43,452 nucleotides of DNA from assembly GCA_018608435.1 (NCBI GenBank), contig JABAZV010000018.1, positions 35,298 through 78,749 of the forward strand. Reading direction: 5' to 3'. The DNA comes from Patescibacteria group bacterium. Lineage in GTDB: Bacteria; Patescibacteriota; Minisyncoccia; Phycocordibacterales; UBA918. The notes beneath the pieces were generated by a model, which saw nothing but the letters and a program-made list of their open reading frames with translations, searched no databases and was not told where the DNA came from. A program made the translations under genes and the position numbers. Below are positions 17,053 through 26,267 of this stretch, piece after piece; within the stretch, counting starts at the first letter, position 1; the number at the start of each line of letters is the position of its first letter.

Positions 17053-17655
17053 ATGACTAAAATTATTCATGTTTCAGAAATTGATGAATACTTTGACGAA
17101 ATAATCTGTGTCTTTACTAACGGAGGGGTTGTTTTGTATCCAACCGATACACAGTATGCCTTAGGAGTTTTGGCAACATCTGAAGAGGGCACTAAGAAAA
17201 TAAACACAATCAAGAAAATAACAACCAACAAACCTGTTTCAGTTGTGGTTTCCGACATGGAAATGGTTGAGAGATATGTTTATGTAAACGACGAAGCTAG
17301 AATTCTAATGGAAAAGTATTTGCCTGGTCCTCTTACACTTATCCTTCCAGCCAAAGATAATGAGCTGGCGCAAAACATGGGCAATGAAAACAAAATCGGT
17401 ATCAGAATTCCCGACCGAGGTGATATTTTAAGGATTGTTAAAGAATTGAGCCTTCCGGTTACAGCGACCAGTGCAAACATTAGTGGGCAAGTGCCCGATG
17501 TTGACTGTAGGTCTATTTTAAGTGGTTTAGAAGGGATTGACTTGGCTATTGATGGCGGCGACTTGAAAGGGAAGCCGTCGACAATTGTTGAATTCTCAGG
17601 CTCAGATTTTAGTATAATCAGAAAAGGTGTGCTCGATTTGAGTGAACTTGAATAA
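17053..17655 (+). CDS. tsaC: Sua5/YciO/YrdC family threonylcarbamoyl-AMP synthase
   Basis: GGVVLYPTDTQYALG, KKITTNKPVSVVVSD, YLPGPLTLILPA, GIRIPD, PVTATSANISGQ. Confidence 0.93.
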   Translation: MTKIIHVSEIDEYFDEIICVFTNGGVVLYPTDTQYALGVLATSEEGTKKINTIKKITTNKPVSVVVSDMEMVERYVYVNDEARILMEKYLPGPLTLILPAKDNELAQNMGNENKIGIRIPDRGDILRIVKELSLPVTATSANISGQVPDVDCRSILSGLEGIDLAIDGGDLKGKPSTIVEFSGSDFSIIRKGVLDLSELE

Positions 17656-17798
17656 CATTATTACAATTCCAATTCGTTTAAGTTGTGAGGCAGGAACATT
17701 CCAAGGCTTTGCATTACACTGCAGGGCCTTATTTCTTATCAGACAGAGCTGTTTAACTGTTGCAGGCATTGCGTATTTTTTTGTTATAATAGTAGGGA

Positions 17799-20789
17799 AT
17801 GAAATACTTAATCTACACATTTGTGTTGCTGTTCTTCTCTGTAGGAGTAATTTTTACTCCTAGTGTAGTAACGACTGAAAGTAATGACCATTCTTTCCTT
17901 TGTAGTACTTTTGGTTGGTGCAATTCTCCAGAAAAAATTATGGTTTACACCGAAGATTCGGAGGTGTTTGCGATCGTACAAGCCACTGAAGCTGTAATTA
18001 TAGATGAGGTGCCATTAAATGAAAATGAATTGACCCTTAGTAGAGACTTGTCTTTAGAGACGAGTGGTGTTTCTGAGGTTAAGCTTGACAGTCGTTTGCA
18101 AGAAATAGTGGAGTATATAGACTCAAAGCCCTTGGTTTCGGTAACTAACCACTATGATTTTCCATACCTCCAAGCCACAGCTAATCGTGAGTATGTCGTG
18201 GAGTCTGTTGGTCGTCAGCAAGATTCCACCTCGCGTTCTATTCGTAGGGTCAAAGATGATATAGAAGAAGGCGGTTCTTTTAGCAGTCCGATTCTTAGTG
18301 ACGCGATCATTTCTGGCGCTAGTTATTCTACTGGTTTTTTTGGTTTTGGAACTACTACACCTAACGAGCTTTTGACCTTGGTTGGAGCAATGTATCTGGG
18401 TGAGTCAACGCCAGCGATTAGTGACAATCGTCTTTATAACTTTGGTGGTGATTTGTATTGGAACGGATCGGCTATTACTAGCTCCACTACTGCAAACTGG
18501 TCTGCTGCTGCTGGCGATGTCTTTCGTTTAACTGGTGGCGTTGGCATTGGTACTAGTACGATTACCGACACTTTTGTGGTAGACGGAACAGCTTCTTTCA
18601 CCGGCACGACAACGGCTCCGCTGGTCGATCGTGGTGGTTCAGTTTGTGATGTAAGGGCTTATGGTGGTGTGGGAGATAATTCTACCCTTAACGATGCAGC
18701 CATTGCCGCCGCCATCGCCGATTGTGGAGAAGGAGGAACAGTTTTCTTTCCGCTGGGAGAATTTCGCATTTCGCAACCCATCGTGCTTGATCGACCGGTG
18801 ACACTCCGCGGATCGTATTCACCGCGCTGGTCATATTCTTCAACACCACGCAGCTCAATTAGAGCGGATTTTGCCTCTTTTGCCGGCGCGGCTATGATTC
18901 ATGTGCGCGACCGATCAATCTCAGGCGAGACGAATGACAATAATGGAGGCAGGCTGGAGTACATTAGCCTTGACGGTGGTTCTGCTAGTACTGATGTTGA
19001 AGGTGTTTATTTTGAAGGCTTGGTGCGAGACTGGAAGTTGACTGATGTTGATATTTCGCAAGTAACAGGTAATGGTTTTGAGGCGGCTGTCGGTACAGGA
19101 AGCGGGAATCCGCGCGGTTTTACCATTCGCGGTCTTTCTATTTATAGTTCTGACGGGCACGGCTTTAGAGCGACGGCGTTAAATGATACTTATATAGACG
19201 ACCTTTTGTCGGTCGGTAACGCGTTAAGAGGTATCTATCTTTCGTCGATGGGAGAGACGAAGATTGCCAACTCAAGAGCCGTCTTTAATGGTTTAACAGG
19301 TCTTTATATTGACGGTGCGTCTAACAACGGCGGACTTTCTTTTACTGACTTTTCAACCGACCGTAACGATCGACATGGAGTGCGTATTTCATCAACTGGT
19401 ACTAGCACAATTATTTTCAATGGTTTGGTAACTAGACGAGATGGTCCAAATACCTCAGGCGGATCGGAAACTCCATACGCTGGCGTTGCTGTAATAGGAT
19501 CAACTACAAATAAAGTAGCTCCAGTGTTTATTTCTGGACTGGGGCAAGTAATAGGGGTTGATGATGTGGGAGCACCACCACTTTCACCAGAGACTGGTGT
19601 CAGGGTAACAAACTCGACTTATGTAAAGATCGATGGACAGCTTTGGGGTGTTACAGAGGCATGGCGAGATGATGGTGGTAACGATAATTTTATTATTGAA
19701 GATGATTCTATTTTAAAAACAGGTAATGCTGGTGCGCAGGAGCTATACGCTAATTCGAGTAAGTGGCAAGCTACTTCAACCAACGAACTGTTCTTTGGCA
19801 ATCGGGTAAGTATCGGTAGTACTACAGACTCGAGACTGTTTAATATCGTCGCCCCAAGCGACGTAGCTGCAAGAATGCGTGATACAACCAATGATGTAAC
19901 GATGGATATGCGGGTTGAAGATTTTCAGGCGTTTTTAGGAACAGTTTCAAATCACCAAGTTCGTTTTATGACCAACAACACATCGCAATTAACCATTGAT
20001 ACAAATGGTTATATTGGAATCGGTACTACATCGCCTGATGCGGTACTTGATGTCGTAGGTACAATTCAGTCATCCGCTTTACTTGGCGGTGCCACTAATT
20101 TAACTACTGACATCAACGGTAACATTATTCGCGATCCATCAGATCAACGTCTTAAGACGAATATTACTTCTATTGATAACGGTCTTGAACGGGTACTTTC
20201 GCTCCGTGGAGTTACTTATGAATGGAAAGATAAAGAGCGCTTCGGTGATCAGAAAGAGATTGGTTTTATTGCGCAGGAGGTAGACGAAGTCGTTCCAGAA
20301 GTTGTTCGTAAAGGAGGTGAATATTGGTCTTTGAACACACGCAACTTAGTAGCTGTCGTGGTAGACGCGATTCAAGAAATGTGGGATGTACTGACAGCAA
20401 CTAGAGCTGATGTAGAGCAGCTTGAAGACCGAGTTGAACATCTTGAGAGTCTACTAGAGATTTCGCTTGAAGAGCAAGAGATAAGTGAAGAAAAAGACAA
20501 CATAGAGGTACAAACAGAAGATGTTCCTGTCATAGAGAGTGATGAAATAACAATTGATGAAAGCGCTGCTGAATTATTGTCAGATAATGAAGAAGAAAAA
20601 GTCGAAGGTGCAGAAACTGATGAAGTAAATGTTGAAGTTGAGGAAACTGAAGCTCCTCAGTCTGAGTTTGTTAATGAAAATACAGCAGAAGAGGGGAATG
20701 AGGAGGATGAGAAAGAGGTTGAAAAAGACAGTGCAGAAACAGAAATAAAGACCGAAAACTTCATGACGACAGAAGTCCTGAATTTATAG
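17799..20789 (+). CDS. Secreted pectate-lyase-superfamily beta-helix protein with Peptidase_S74 domain and acidic tail
   Basis: VCDVRAYGGVGDNSTLNDAAIAAAIADCGEGGTVFFPLGEFRIS (Pectate_lyase_3 start). SDQRLKTNITSIDNGLERVLSLRGVTYEWKDKERFGDQKEIGFIAQEVDEVVPEVV (S74). Then coiled coil and a ~100-aa Glu-rich tail. TATAAT at 17785-17790. Confidence 0.93.
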   Translation: MKYLIYTFVLLFFSVGVIFTPSVVTTESNDHSFLCSTFGWCNSPEKIMVYTEDSEVFAIVQATEAVIIDEVPLNENELTLSRDLSLETSGVSEVKLDSRLQEIVEYIDSKPLVSVTNHYDFPYLQATANREYVVESVGRQQDSTSRSIRRVKDDIEEGGSFSSPILSDAIISGASYSTGFFGFGTTTPNELLTLVGAMYLGESTPAISDNRLYNFGGDLYWNGSAITSSTTANWSAAAGDVFRLTGGVGIGTSTITDTFVVDGTASFTGTTTAPLVDRGGSVCDVRAYGGVGDNSTLNDAAIAAAIADCGEGGTVFFPLGEFRISQPIVLDRPVTLRGSYSPRWSYSSTPRSSIRADFASFAGAAMIHVRDRSISGETNDNNGGRLEYISLDGGSASTDVEGVYFEGLVRDWKLTDVDISQVTGNGFEAAVGTGSGNPRGFTIRGLSIYSSDGHGFRATALNDTYIDDLLSVGNALRGIYLSSMGETKIANSRAVFNGLTGLYIDGASNNGGLSFTDFSTDRNDRHGVRISSTGTSTIIFNGLVTRRDGPNTSGGSETPYAGVAVIGSTTNKVAPVFISGLGQVIGVDDVGAPPLSPETGVRVTNSTYVKIDGQLWGVTEAWRDDGGNDNFIIEDDSILKTGNAGAQELYANSSKWQATSTNELFFGNRVSIGSTTDSRLFNIVAPSDVAARMRDTTNDVTMDMRVEDFQAFLGTVSNHQVRFMTNNTSQLTIDTNGYIGIGTTSPDAVLDVVGTIQSSALLGGATNLTTDINGNIIRDPSDQRLKTNITSIDNGLERVLSLRGVTYEWKDKERFGDQKEIGFIAQEVDEVVPEVVRKGGEYWSLNTRNLVAVVVDAIQEMWDVLTATRADVEQLEDRVEHLESLLEISLEEQEISEEKDNIEVQTEDVPVIESDEITIDESAAELLSDNEEEKVEGAETDEVNVEVEETEAPQSEFVNENTAEEGNEEDEKEVEKDSAETEIKTENFMTTEVLNL

Positions 20790-20836
20790 GTAGAAAGTTG
20801 ACATTTCACCATATAAATGGTACGATATTGAGGGCG

Positions 20837-20870
20837 AATTGAACCGGCGTTTACGTCGGTTTAATTTTTT
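20837..20870 (+). terminator. Terminator between S74 protein and GH26-like gene
   Basis: AATTGAACCGGCG-ttta-CGTCGGTTTAATT followed by TTTT. Confidence 0.85.
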
Positions 20871-20899
20871 GTTTTTCACAACTCAAAAAAGGTAATGGT

Positions 20900-22345
20900 A
20901 TGTTCATGCGTATCTTTAATTTAGCAGCGTTAGCGTTGCTTGTTTCTTTTGGCGCTCAAGCGTCAGGCGAAAAGCCGCAGGCTTGTCTTGCAAAAGATCA
21001 GGGTTTGACGGCTGCCGAGCACCGCTCTGTTATGAGCAAATATGGCATTAATTGTGCCAAGGTATACTATAGTCTTCTGGCTGAAGATAATCTCAAGGAT
21101 CCATATTCTTGGATCAAAAGAGAATATCTTGACTACGATATCGATGTCACAATGGTTCTTATTATAAATCCTAGGGAAGGTGAGGGTAATTTGCCCGAAC
21201 TTATCACCTCTGGGAAATATGATGATAAAATCAGAATTCTTGCGAAAAAGGTGAAGCAATCTGGTAAACAGATTAAGTTAAACCATATGCACGAACTCGA
21301 TGGCAGTTGGTACCCGTGGCAGTTCTACTACAAAGACAATTCTTTAGAGGAATCGCTAAACGCCTACATTCACATAGCGGAAATCTTCCGTGAGGTGGAA
21401 GCACCTGTTATCATGGAGGTTAATCTTAATCGCCGTGATGGCAAATCCAATTCTCCTCTGGGAGAAGCGGAGAAGTATCTGGGGATTTTAGATCCTCATG
21501 TAGATGCTTATGCAATCTCTACCTACAATCGCTGTGGCCTGAATCAGAATTATGCTGAGGAAAGGTCGTTTGCAGAAGAGTTTCGTCCTGCTTATGAGCG
21601 GCTTAGCGGGTTTACCGAAAAACCGATTAACATAGCTGAAGTATCCACCTCAGGTCTCTGTTCAGATGGTCGAAAAATTCCTTGGTTTGAAGCTATGTAT
21701 ATTTCTATAGCCGAGGAATTTTCAAGAGTTGAAGAAATCACTTTCTTCTTTGGTCAGTTAAAGCCTGGTCAGAGTGGTAGTGCAGTTAATGTGGATTGGG
21801 GAATCGTGCTCGATGAAGAGCGCGAAATGTTCCGTTCTCTTGTAACTGAAAATACTTCTTCTTCAGCTGTCGAGATAACTATAGAACAAACTGGTAGTGC
21901 AATCCCGCCAGCGGCAGAACCAAAACTTCGTCTGGGCTTTTCGTCTGACGAATGGGATTGGAATTATCGATATTGGGTTAGCCTTTTTGGCGAGCTTAAT
22001 GATGAACCGATTCCAGACTACGGTCAAACCGGCTTGTGGCTGCAGAGTATTACAGAAGTGTCTTACGATCAGTCGAAAGGCAGGTTTCGTCATGGTGTTT
22101 TTGGTCAATTGCGTGGATCAGCTAGTAATAACTGTGAACCGCGTTACTGGCAGTGTGTTCTTGGCTTAGGAGCGGGTTATCGCTTGGAGTTTAGACGTAG
22201 TAGTGAAAATCACTACAATACCGTTCAGTTAAGAGCATCGATTCGCTATGATCAACCATACAACGATGACACATTCGAGTCATCGAGAGAAGGTGATACG
22301 TATGGTTACGTCGGAGTGGTTGCTTTTGGTGGCGGAAAGCTGTGA
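20900..22345 (+). CDS. Secreted GH26-like glycoside hydrolase with beta-rich C-terminal domain
   Basis: Sec signal peptide ending FGAQASGE. LNHMHELDGSWYPWQFYYKD resembles the GH26 H-E-xNGxWYPW acid/base region. The C-terminal ~130 aa has alternating strand patterns. Confidence 0.75.
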   Translation: MFMRIFNLAALALLVSFGAQASGEKPQACLAKDQGLTAAEHRSVMSKYGINCAKVYYSLLAEDNLKDPYSWIKREYLDYDIDVTMVLIINPREGEGNLPELITSGKYDDKIRILAKKVKQSGKQIKLNHMHELDGSWYPWQFYYKDNSLEESLNAYIHIAEIFREVEAPVIMEVNLNRRDGKSNSPLGEAEKYLGILDPHVDAYAISTYNRCGLNQNYAEERSFAEEFRPAYERLSGFTEKPINIAEVSTSGLCSDGRKIPWFEAMYISIAEEFSRVEEITFFFGQLKPGQSGSAVNVDWGIVLDEEREMFRSLVTENTSSSAVEITIEQTGSAIPPAAEPKLRLGFSSDEWDWNYRYWVSLFGELNDEPIPDYGQTGLWLQSITEVSYDQSKGRFRHGVFGQLRGSASNNCEPRYWQCVLGLGAGYRLEFRRSSENHYNTVQLRASIRYDQPYNDDTFESSREGDTYGYVGVVAFGGGKL

Positions 22346-22431
22346 GGTTTGAACTTTCTTTCACAAAATGAGAAAGCTGTCAGGCGGGATCAAACTCGCC
22401 GTCAACTCTACTAAAACTAAAGGGGATGCTA

Positions 22432-23820
22432 ATGTTTAATGCTTGGTACGACTTATCGTACGTGGGTTTGACTCCGTACCTGATTTTGTACTTGATCGTT
22501 CAATCCCTCTGGCTCATTAAGTGGGCTGGAGCAAAATGGTACTTGTTTTTGTACCGGCGAAAGCTCATACATCAGTTTGAAGCTTGTGAGCGCCCTGTGA
22601 CCTCTTTGGTCACCTACGCTGGTGAGAAACCGGCGGATTTCACGAAGTGTCTTCGTACACTTCGTGAACAACAAGGTGTACCTGATCACAAGATTTACGT
22701 CATGATGGATCAGATGCATGATGTGTCTAAGGAGGCACGGGCATGTATACCGATCTGTGAGGAATATGCGACACGCATATACTTTGGTTCGCATTGTAAT
22801 AAGCGTTCAAATCTCAGACATTTGTTTTTTGCCGCTAAAGAAAATGGTGATCTCTCAAAGGTCGTTCATTTGGTTGATTCAGACACGATGTTTATGTCAC
22901 GAGATGTGCTGTATCAGTTGGTACAGCCGTTTGCAGATCCTTTGATTGGTGGAACTACTACCAATCAAAGAGGTTTAATTCGTGAGCGCCCGTGTGAGCG
23001 GGTGGCTGATCAGCTGGAGCATTTACGCTGTGAAAGATCATTTCCTTTCCTTAATTTAGGTTCTGGACAATCGTGTCTACCTGGTCGATCTATCGCATTT
23101 TTGACCGACGCGATTATGGAAGACATGGAAACGCTCGACGAGCGTTACTGGACGTGTCGCAAGCCTTCGCTGTCATCTTCGTTTCCTTATATTAGGTTTC
23201 AGAAGGTTGTGGTAAGAAGAAAGGCTGGGGATGATCGAGATTTGACCGACGCGGTGCACATGAAGGGGTATAAAACTCTTTATGTGTACGACGCTAAGGT
23301 AAAGACTGTGCTCCATGATACGTTTCGTAAAATGTTTCGGGCTTGGGCACGCTGGGGTACAACCAGTCAGGGTAGTTTTATCGACAACTTCTGGTGGTTA
23401 TTGCGTAACAGGCCATTGTCTTGGCTCAGTCAGCTGATCGACATGTTTATCTCGCATGTGGCCGTAGTTTTTTTCTGGGGCTTTGTGTGGAACTTGTTGT
23501 TCGGTGATACTGTACTGTACTTACCTGTATTGCTTGTTTATGTCGCTACAATTGTAGCGATTGCACTTAGTTTTGCTGGTAAAGGACTGGTTCACTACAA
23601 GCAGCATCCGGGTGATCTGAAGTATATATTCCATTTCGTTGGTGCTCTAACGGTTGGTGTACACATTCGTGTGATAACCATTTGGACGCGTTGGCTCGCA
23701 GGTTCGTGGGGTACGCGTGTGGGTGTTGATGACAGTGGTCATGAAAAATGGTTCAAAGAACATGAGTTCAGTGGTCCATATAGTGCCCATGTTTCTCACG
23801 CAAGACTTGACAATGTTTAA
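22432..23820 (+). CDS. GT2 processive glycosyltransferase (hyaluronan/cellulose synthase-like)
   Basis: VVHLVDSDTMF, AGDDRDLTDAVHMKGYKTLYVYDAKVKTVLHDTFRKMFRAWARWGTTSQGS, flanking TMs. SD AAAGGGG upstream of ATG 22432 (track start 22426). Confidence 0.88.
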   Translation: MFNAWYDLSYVGLTPYLILYLIVQSLWLIKWAGAKWYLFLYRRKLIHQFEACERPVTSLVTYAGEKPADFTKCLRTLREQQGVPDHKIYVMMDQMHDVSKEARACIPICEEYATRIYFGSHCNKRSNLRHLFFAAKENGDLSKVVHLVDSDTMFMSRDVLYQLVQPFADPLIGGTTTNQRGLIRERPCERVADQLEHLRCERSFPFLNLGSGQSCLPGRSIAFLTDAIMEDMETLDERYWTCRKPSLSSSFPYIRFQKVVVRRKAGDDRDLTDAVHMKGYKTLYVYDAKVKTVLHDTFRKMFRAWARWGTTSQGSFIDNFWWLLRNRPLSWLSQLIDMFISHVAVVFFWGFVWNLLFGDTVLYLPVLLVYVATIVAIALSFAGKGLVHYKQHPGDLKYIFHFVGALTVGVHIRVITIWTRWLAGSWGTRVGVDDSGHEKWFKEHEFSGPYSAHVSHARLDNV

Positions 23821-23884
23821 GTTGTAAATCATACTAAAGTATAGTATTCACATTCGTTCGATTGACTAAAGAGAGGTAGAGAAT

Positions 23885-24163
23885 ATGTCTACAAATGTAA
23901 GTAAAGATCTTGGTCAGCAGTTAGACCGAGAAAGCGACTGGACCAAAATGCTCCATCACTGGAGACTTTTGAATCAGTATTGGTGGGCTGCAAGTGACGT
24001 GAAACAGTACGCAATTCTGTGGGATGGAAGAAAGGTCACTATCAAAGATCCTCCAAGGTTTGGTCGCCACTTCTGGCGAGTTAAAATCGGAGAGAGTATC
24101 GAGAGAATATCTTCAGCTTCCATCAACCTTGTTTCAGGCTCACTCGTTGAGACTGGCAAGTAA
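23885..24163 (+). CDS. Small protein of unknown function
   Basis: 92 aa, SD GAGAGGT upstream, terminator downstream, Trp-rich. Confidence 0.65.
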   Translation: MSTNVSKDLGQQLDRESDWTKMLHHWRLLNQYWWAASDVKQYAILWDGRKVTIKDPPRFGRHFWRVKIGESIERISSASINLVSGSLVETGK

Positions 24164-24198
24164 GTAGTCAGCATCTGGCTGACACGTTCTTTCGCCCG

Positions 24199-24228
24199 AA
24201 AGCGGTAACCTCGGTTACCGCTTTTTTT
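24199..24228 (+). terminator. Rho-independent terminator
   Basis: AAAGCGGTAACC-tc-GGTTACCGCTTTTTTT. Confidence 0.93.
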
Positions 24229-24655
24229 AATTTCCACACAGCTTAAGTATTTTGTTATGATCTACTAAAAGTTTCTGTGGCAAAGACATGTAACGTTACG
24301 GAGGTAAATTATTTTATAATAGACTCGGCCTGCCTCCAATTGACTGTAAGAAGAGTTTCTGTACGTAGAGCGACAACAGTAAATCCTCGACTGTAATTTT
24401 ATTGAAAGATAGAGAAAACTGTTGAATATTATATGTTTATTCATGTGAATAAATTGTAAAGAAAAGTTGAGTGCGACTACAATAGAGATCTAAGTTCGTG
24501 TGGTGATTGAGGATATTGTCTAAGCTAAAAACAGTCTTGATATAACTGGATTTTATTGATTTATATTGCTGCGGTGCTTTTATGGATGCGCGGAAATCTG
24601 ACTTTATTAGAGTGATGATAGTCTTGCTCGTGGTTGTCGTGCCACTGGTTTTTTC

Positions 24656-25927
24656 TTGCCCAAGTTACTATTGTATTCAGCTAACAAAAGTGACGCAACA
24701 GCGGCTGAAAAATTATTGGTCCATTTGCCGGTAATAAACGAAGCTGCGTTTGTTGCCAGTTCTACAGCTGTTCAGCCAGCCGAAGGTAACTTGTTGTTTA
24801 ATCCTTCGCTTGAAATGGTCGACTTTGACAATGATTCTCTGGCCACTGGTTGGCAATCTCAGAAAGAAGGGGAGAGTGACACAAAGTTCACTAGACTTAA
24901 TTTCGGGCATACTGGTAGTAGTTCGCTAAAAGTCGAAGTGTCCAACCATGTAGACGGTGTTTCGTATTACCAATTCACACCGCTTGCAATCCTTGGTGGC
25001 GGGACATGTGATTATTCTGTTCGCTATCTTTCCAACACATACTCTGAAGTAAATGCGGTGTACGCGATGAATGACGGTTCGACAGAGTATCAGTATCTAG
25101 GAGTGTCTTATCCTTCGCCAAATGGCTGGAGTACGCTTACCACTCGCCTTGTGCCTCCCGAAGGCGCAGTTACTGTTAGTATTTACAACTTACTTTACAA
25201 CAACGGCACACTCATTACAGATGACTACGTCTTAACCAGAGCAACAGTCGTGCCGTTTGATCGACCAATGGTGACAATAACGTTTGATGATGCTTTTGAA
25301 AGTTTCTATGAAAACGCTTTCCCTTTATTTCAAAAATACCATATGGACGGGACGATTTACTTGGTGAGTAATGATTTTAAGGCCCCTCGTTTTATGAGTG
25401 TTAAGCAGATAAAGGAGCTGGAGGAACATGGGTTTGAAATCGGTTCGCATTCTGTGTCGCATGCGCATTTACCAGCCTTGTCGAGCAAAGAGCTTCGTTA
25501 TGAACTGGAAGAATCAAAACGCGTGATAGAGAAAAAGCTTGGACATCCAATCGAGGCTTTTGCAGCACCATATGGCGAGTACAACGATTTTGTTCAGGCT
25601 GAAATTATGAAAGTATATGATTCACACCGTTCAGTAGATGTAGGGTTTAATACTAAAGATAACTTAACCAAGAAAAATATTAGAGCCATGAGTGCTGTGG
25701 TAGATACAGAGCCAGAAACAGTTCTGGGTTGGGTTGACACTGCAATTGCAAACGGCGCTTGGTTATCATTGGTTTATCACGACATTGTCGAAGATGGTGG
25801 TATGTTCACCAATACTCCAGACCACCTAGAAGCAGTGCTTGCAGGTTTGGCTGCGCGCGATATTGACGTTGTGACAAATAAAGAAGCATTGGAATACATC
25901 GAATCAAAAAACCTGACCACCGACTAG
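24656..25927 (+). CDS. Polysaccharide deacetylase (NodB-like) with N-terminal CBM-like domain; signal anchor out of frame
   Basis: MVTITFDDAFESFYENAFPLFQKYHMDGTIYLV, EIGSHSVSHAHLP, AAPYGEYNDF. LLFNPSLE...TGWQ resembles CBM_4_9-type starts. See the frameshift finding. Confidence 0.9.
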   Translation: MPKLLLYSANKSDATAAEKLLVHLPVINEAAFVASSTAVQPAEGNLLFNPSLEMVDFDNDSLATGWQSQKEGESDTKFTRLNFGHTGSSSLKVEVSNHVDGVSYYQFTPLAILGGGTCDYSVRYLSNTYSEVNAVYAMNDGSTEYQYLGVSYPSPNGWSTLTTRLVPPEGAVTVSIYNLLYNNGTLITDDYVLTRATVVPFDRPMVTITFDDAFESFYENAFPLFQKYHMDGTIYLVSNDFKAPRFMSVKQIKELEEHGFEIGSHSVSHAHLPALSSKELRYELEESKRVIEKKLGHPIEAFAAPYGEYNDFVQAEIMKVYDSHRSVDVGFNTKDNLTKKNIRAMSAVVDTEPETVLGWVDTAIANGAWLSLVYHDIVEDGGMFTNTPDHLEAVLAGLAARDIDVVTNKEALEYIESKNLTTD

Positions 25928-25955
25928 AAAACCCTTTAAAATAAACAGGTAGCTA

Positions 25956-26267
25956 TTGACTTTAAGTCAGTTTTGTGATAGTAATTTGTGTTCATACAGA
26001 TTATTTTATATGTTGTTAGCCAAAAATACTCAACAGTCAGTGGTGGGTAATCTACCCAGTATCGCTCGTTTTACAGCCGCTATTATTTCAGCAACGTTTT
26101 TTGTTGGAATCATTGCTATTTTTAGTGTGTTTGCGCTCATGTTGATTTTTAGTTACTTCAACGACGTTGTATATGAAGTAATTTTTTTCTTTGTGATTTT
26201 GTCGATCGGAGTAAACATAGCAGTCCGGTCAATCATTTCCTCAACTATCGTATTTTATGGAGAGTAA
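25956..26267 (+). CDS. Small two-TM membrane protein preceding GT2
   Basis: 103 aa, two TM segments, 11-bp overlap with the downstream GT2. Positional analogue of PgaD only; no sequence-based assignment. Confidence 0.6.
   Translation: MTLSQFCDSNLCSYRLFYMLLAKNTQQSVVGNLPSIARFTAAIISATFFVGIIAIFSVFALMLIFSYFNDVVYEVIFFFVILSIGVNIAVRSIISSTIVFYGE

Noticed and set aside
17642-17863. 73-aa plus-strand ORF between tsaC and the S74 gene
   Set aside because: Overlaps the TATAAT promoter and start of the S74 gene; no family resemblance.
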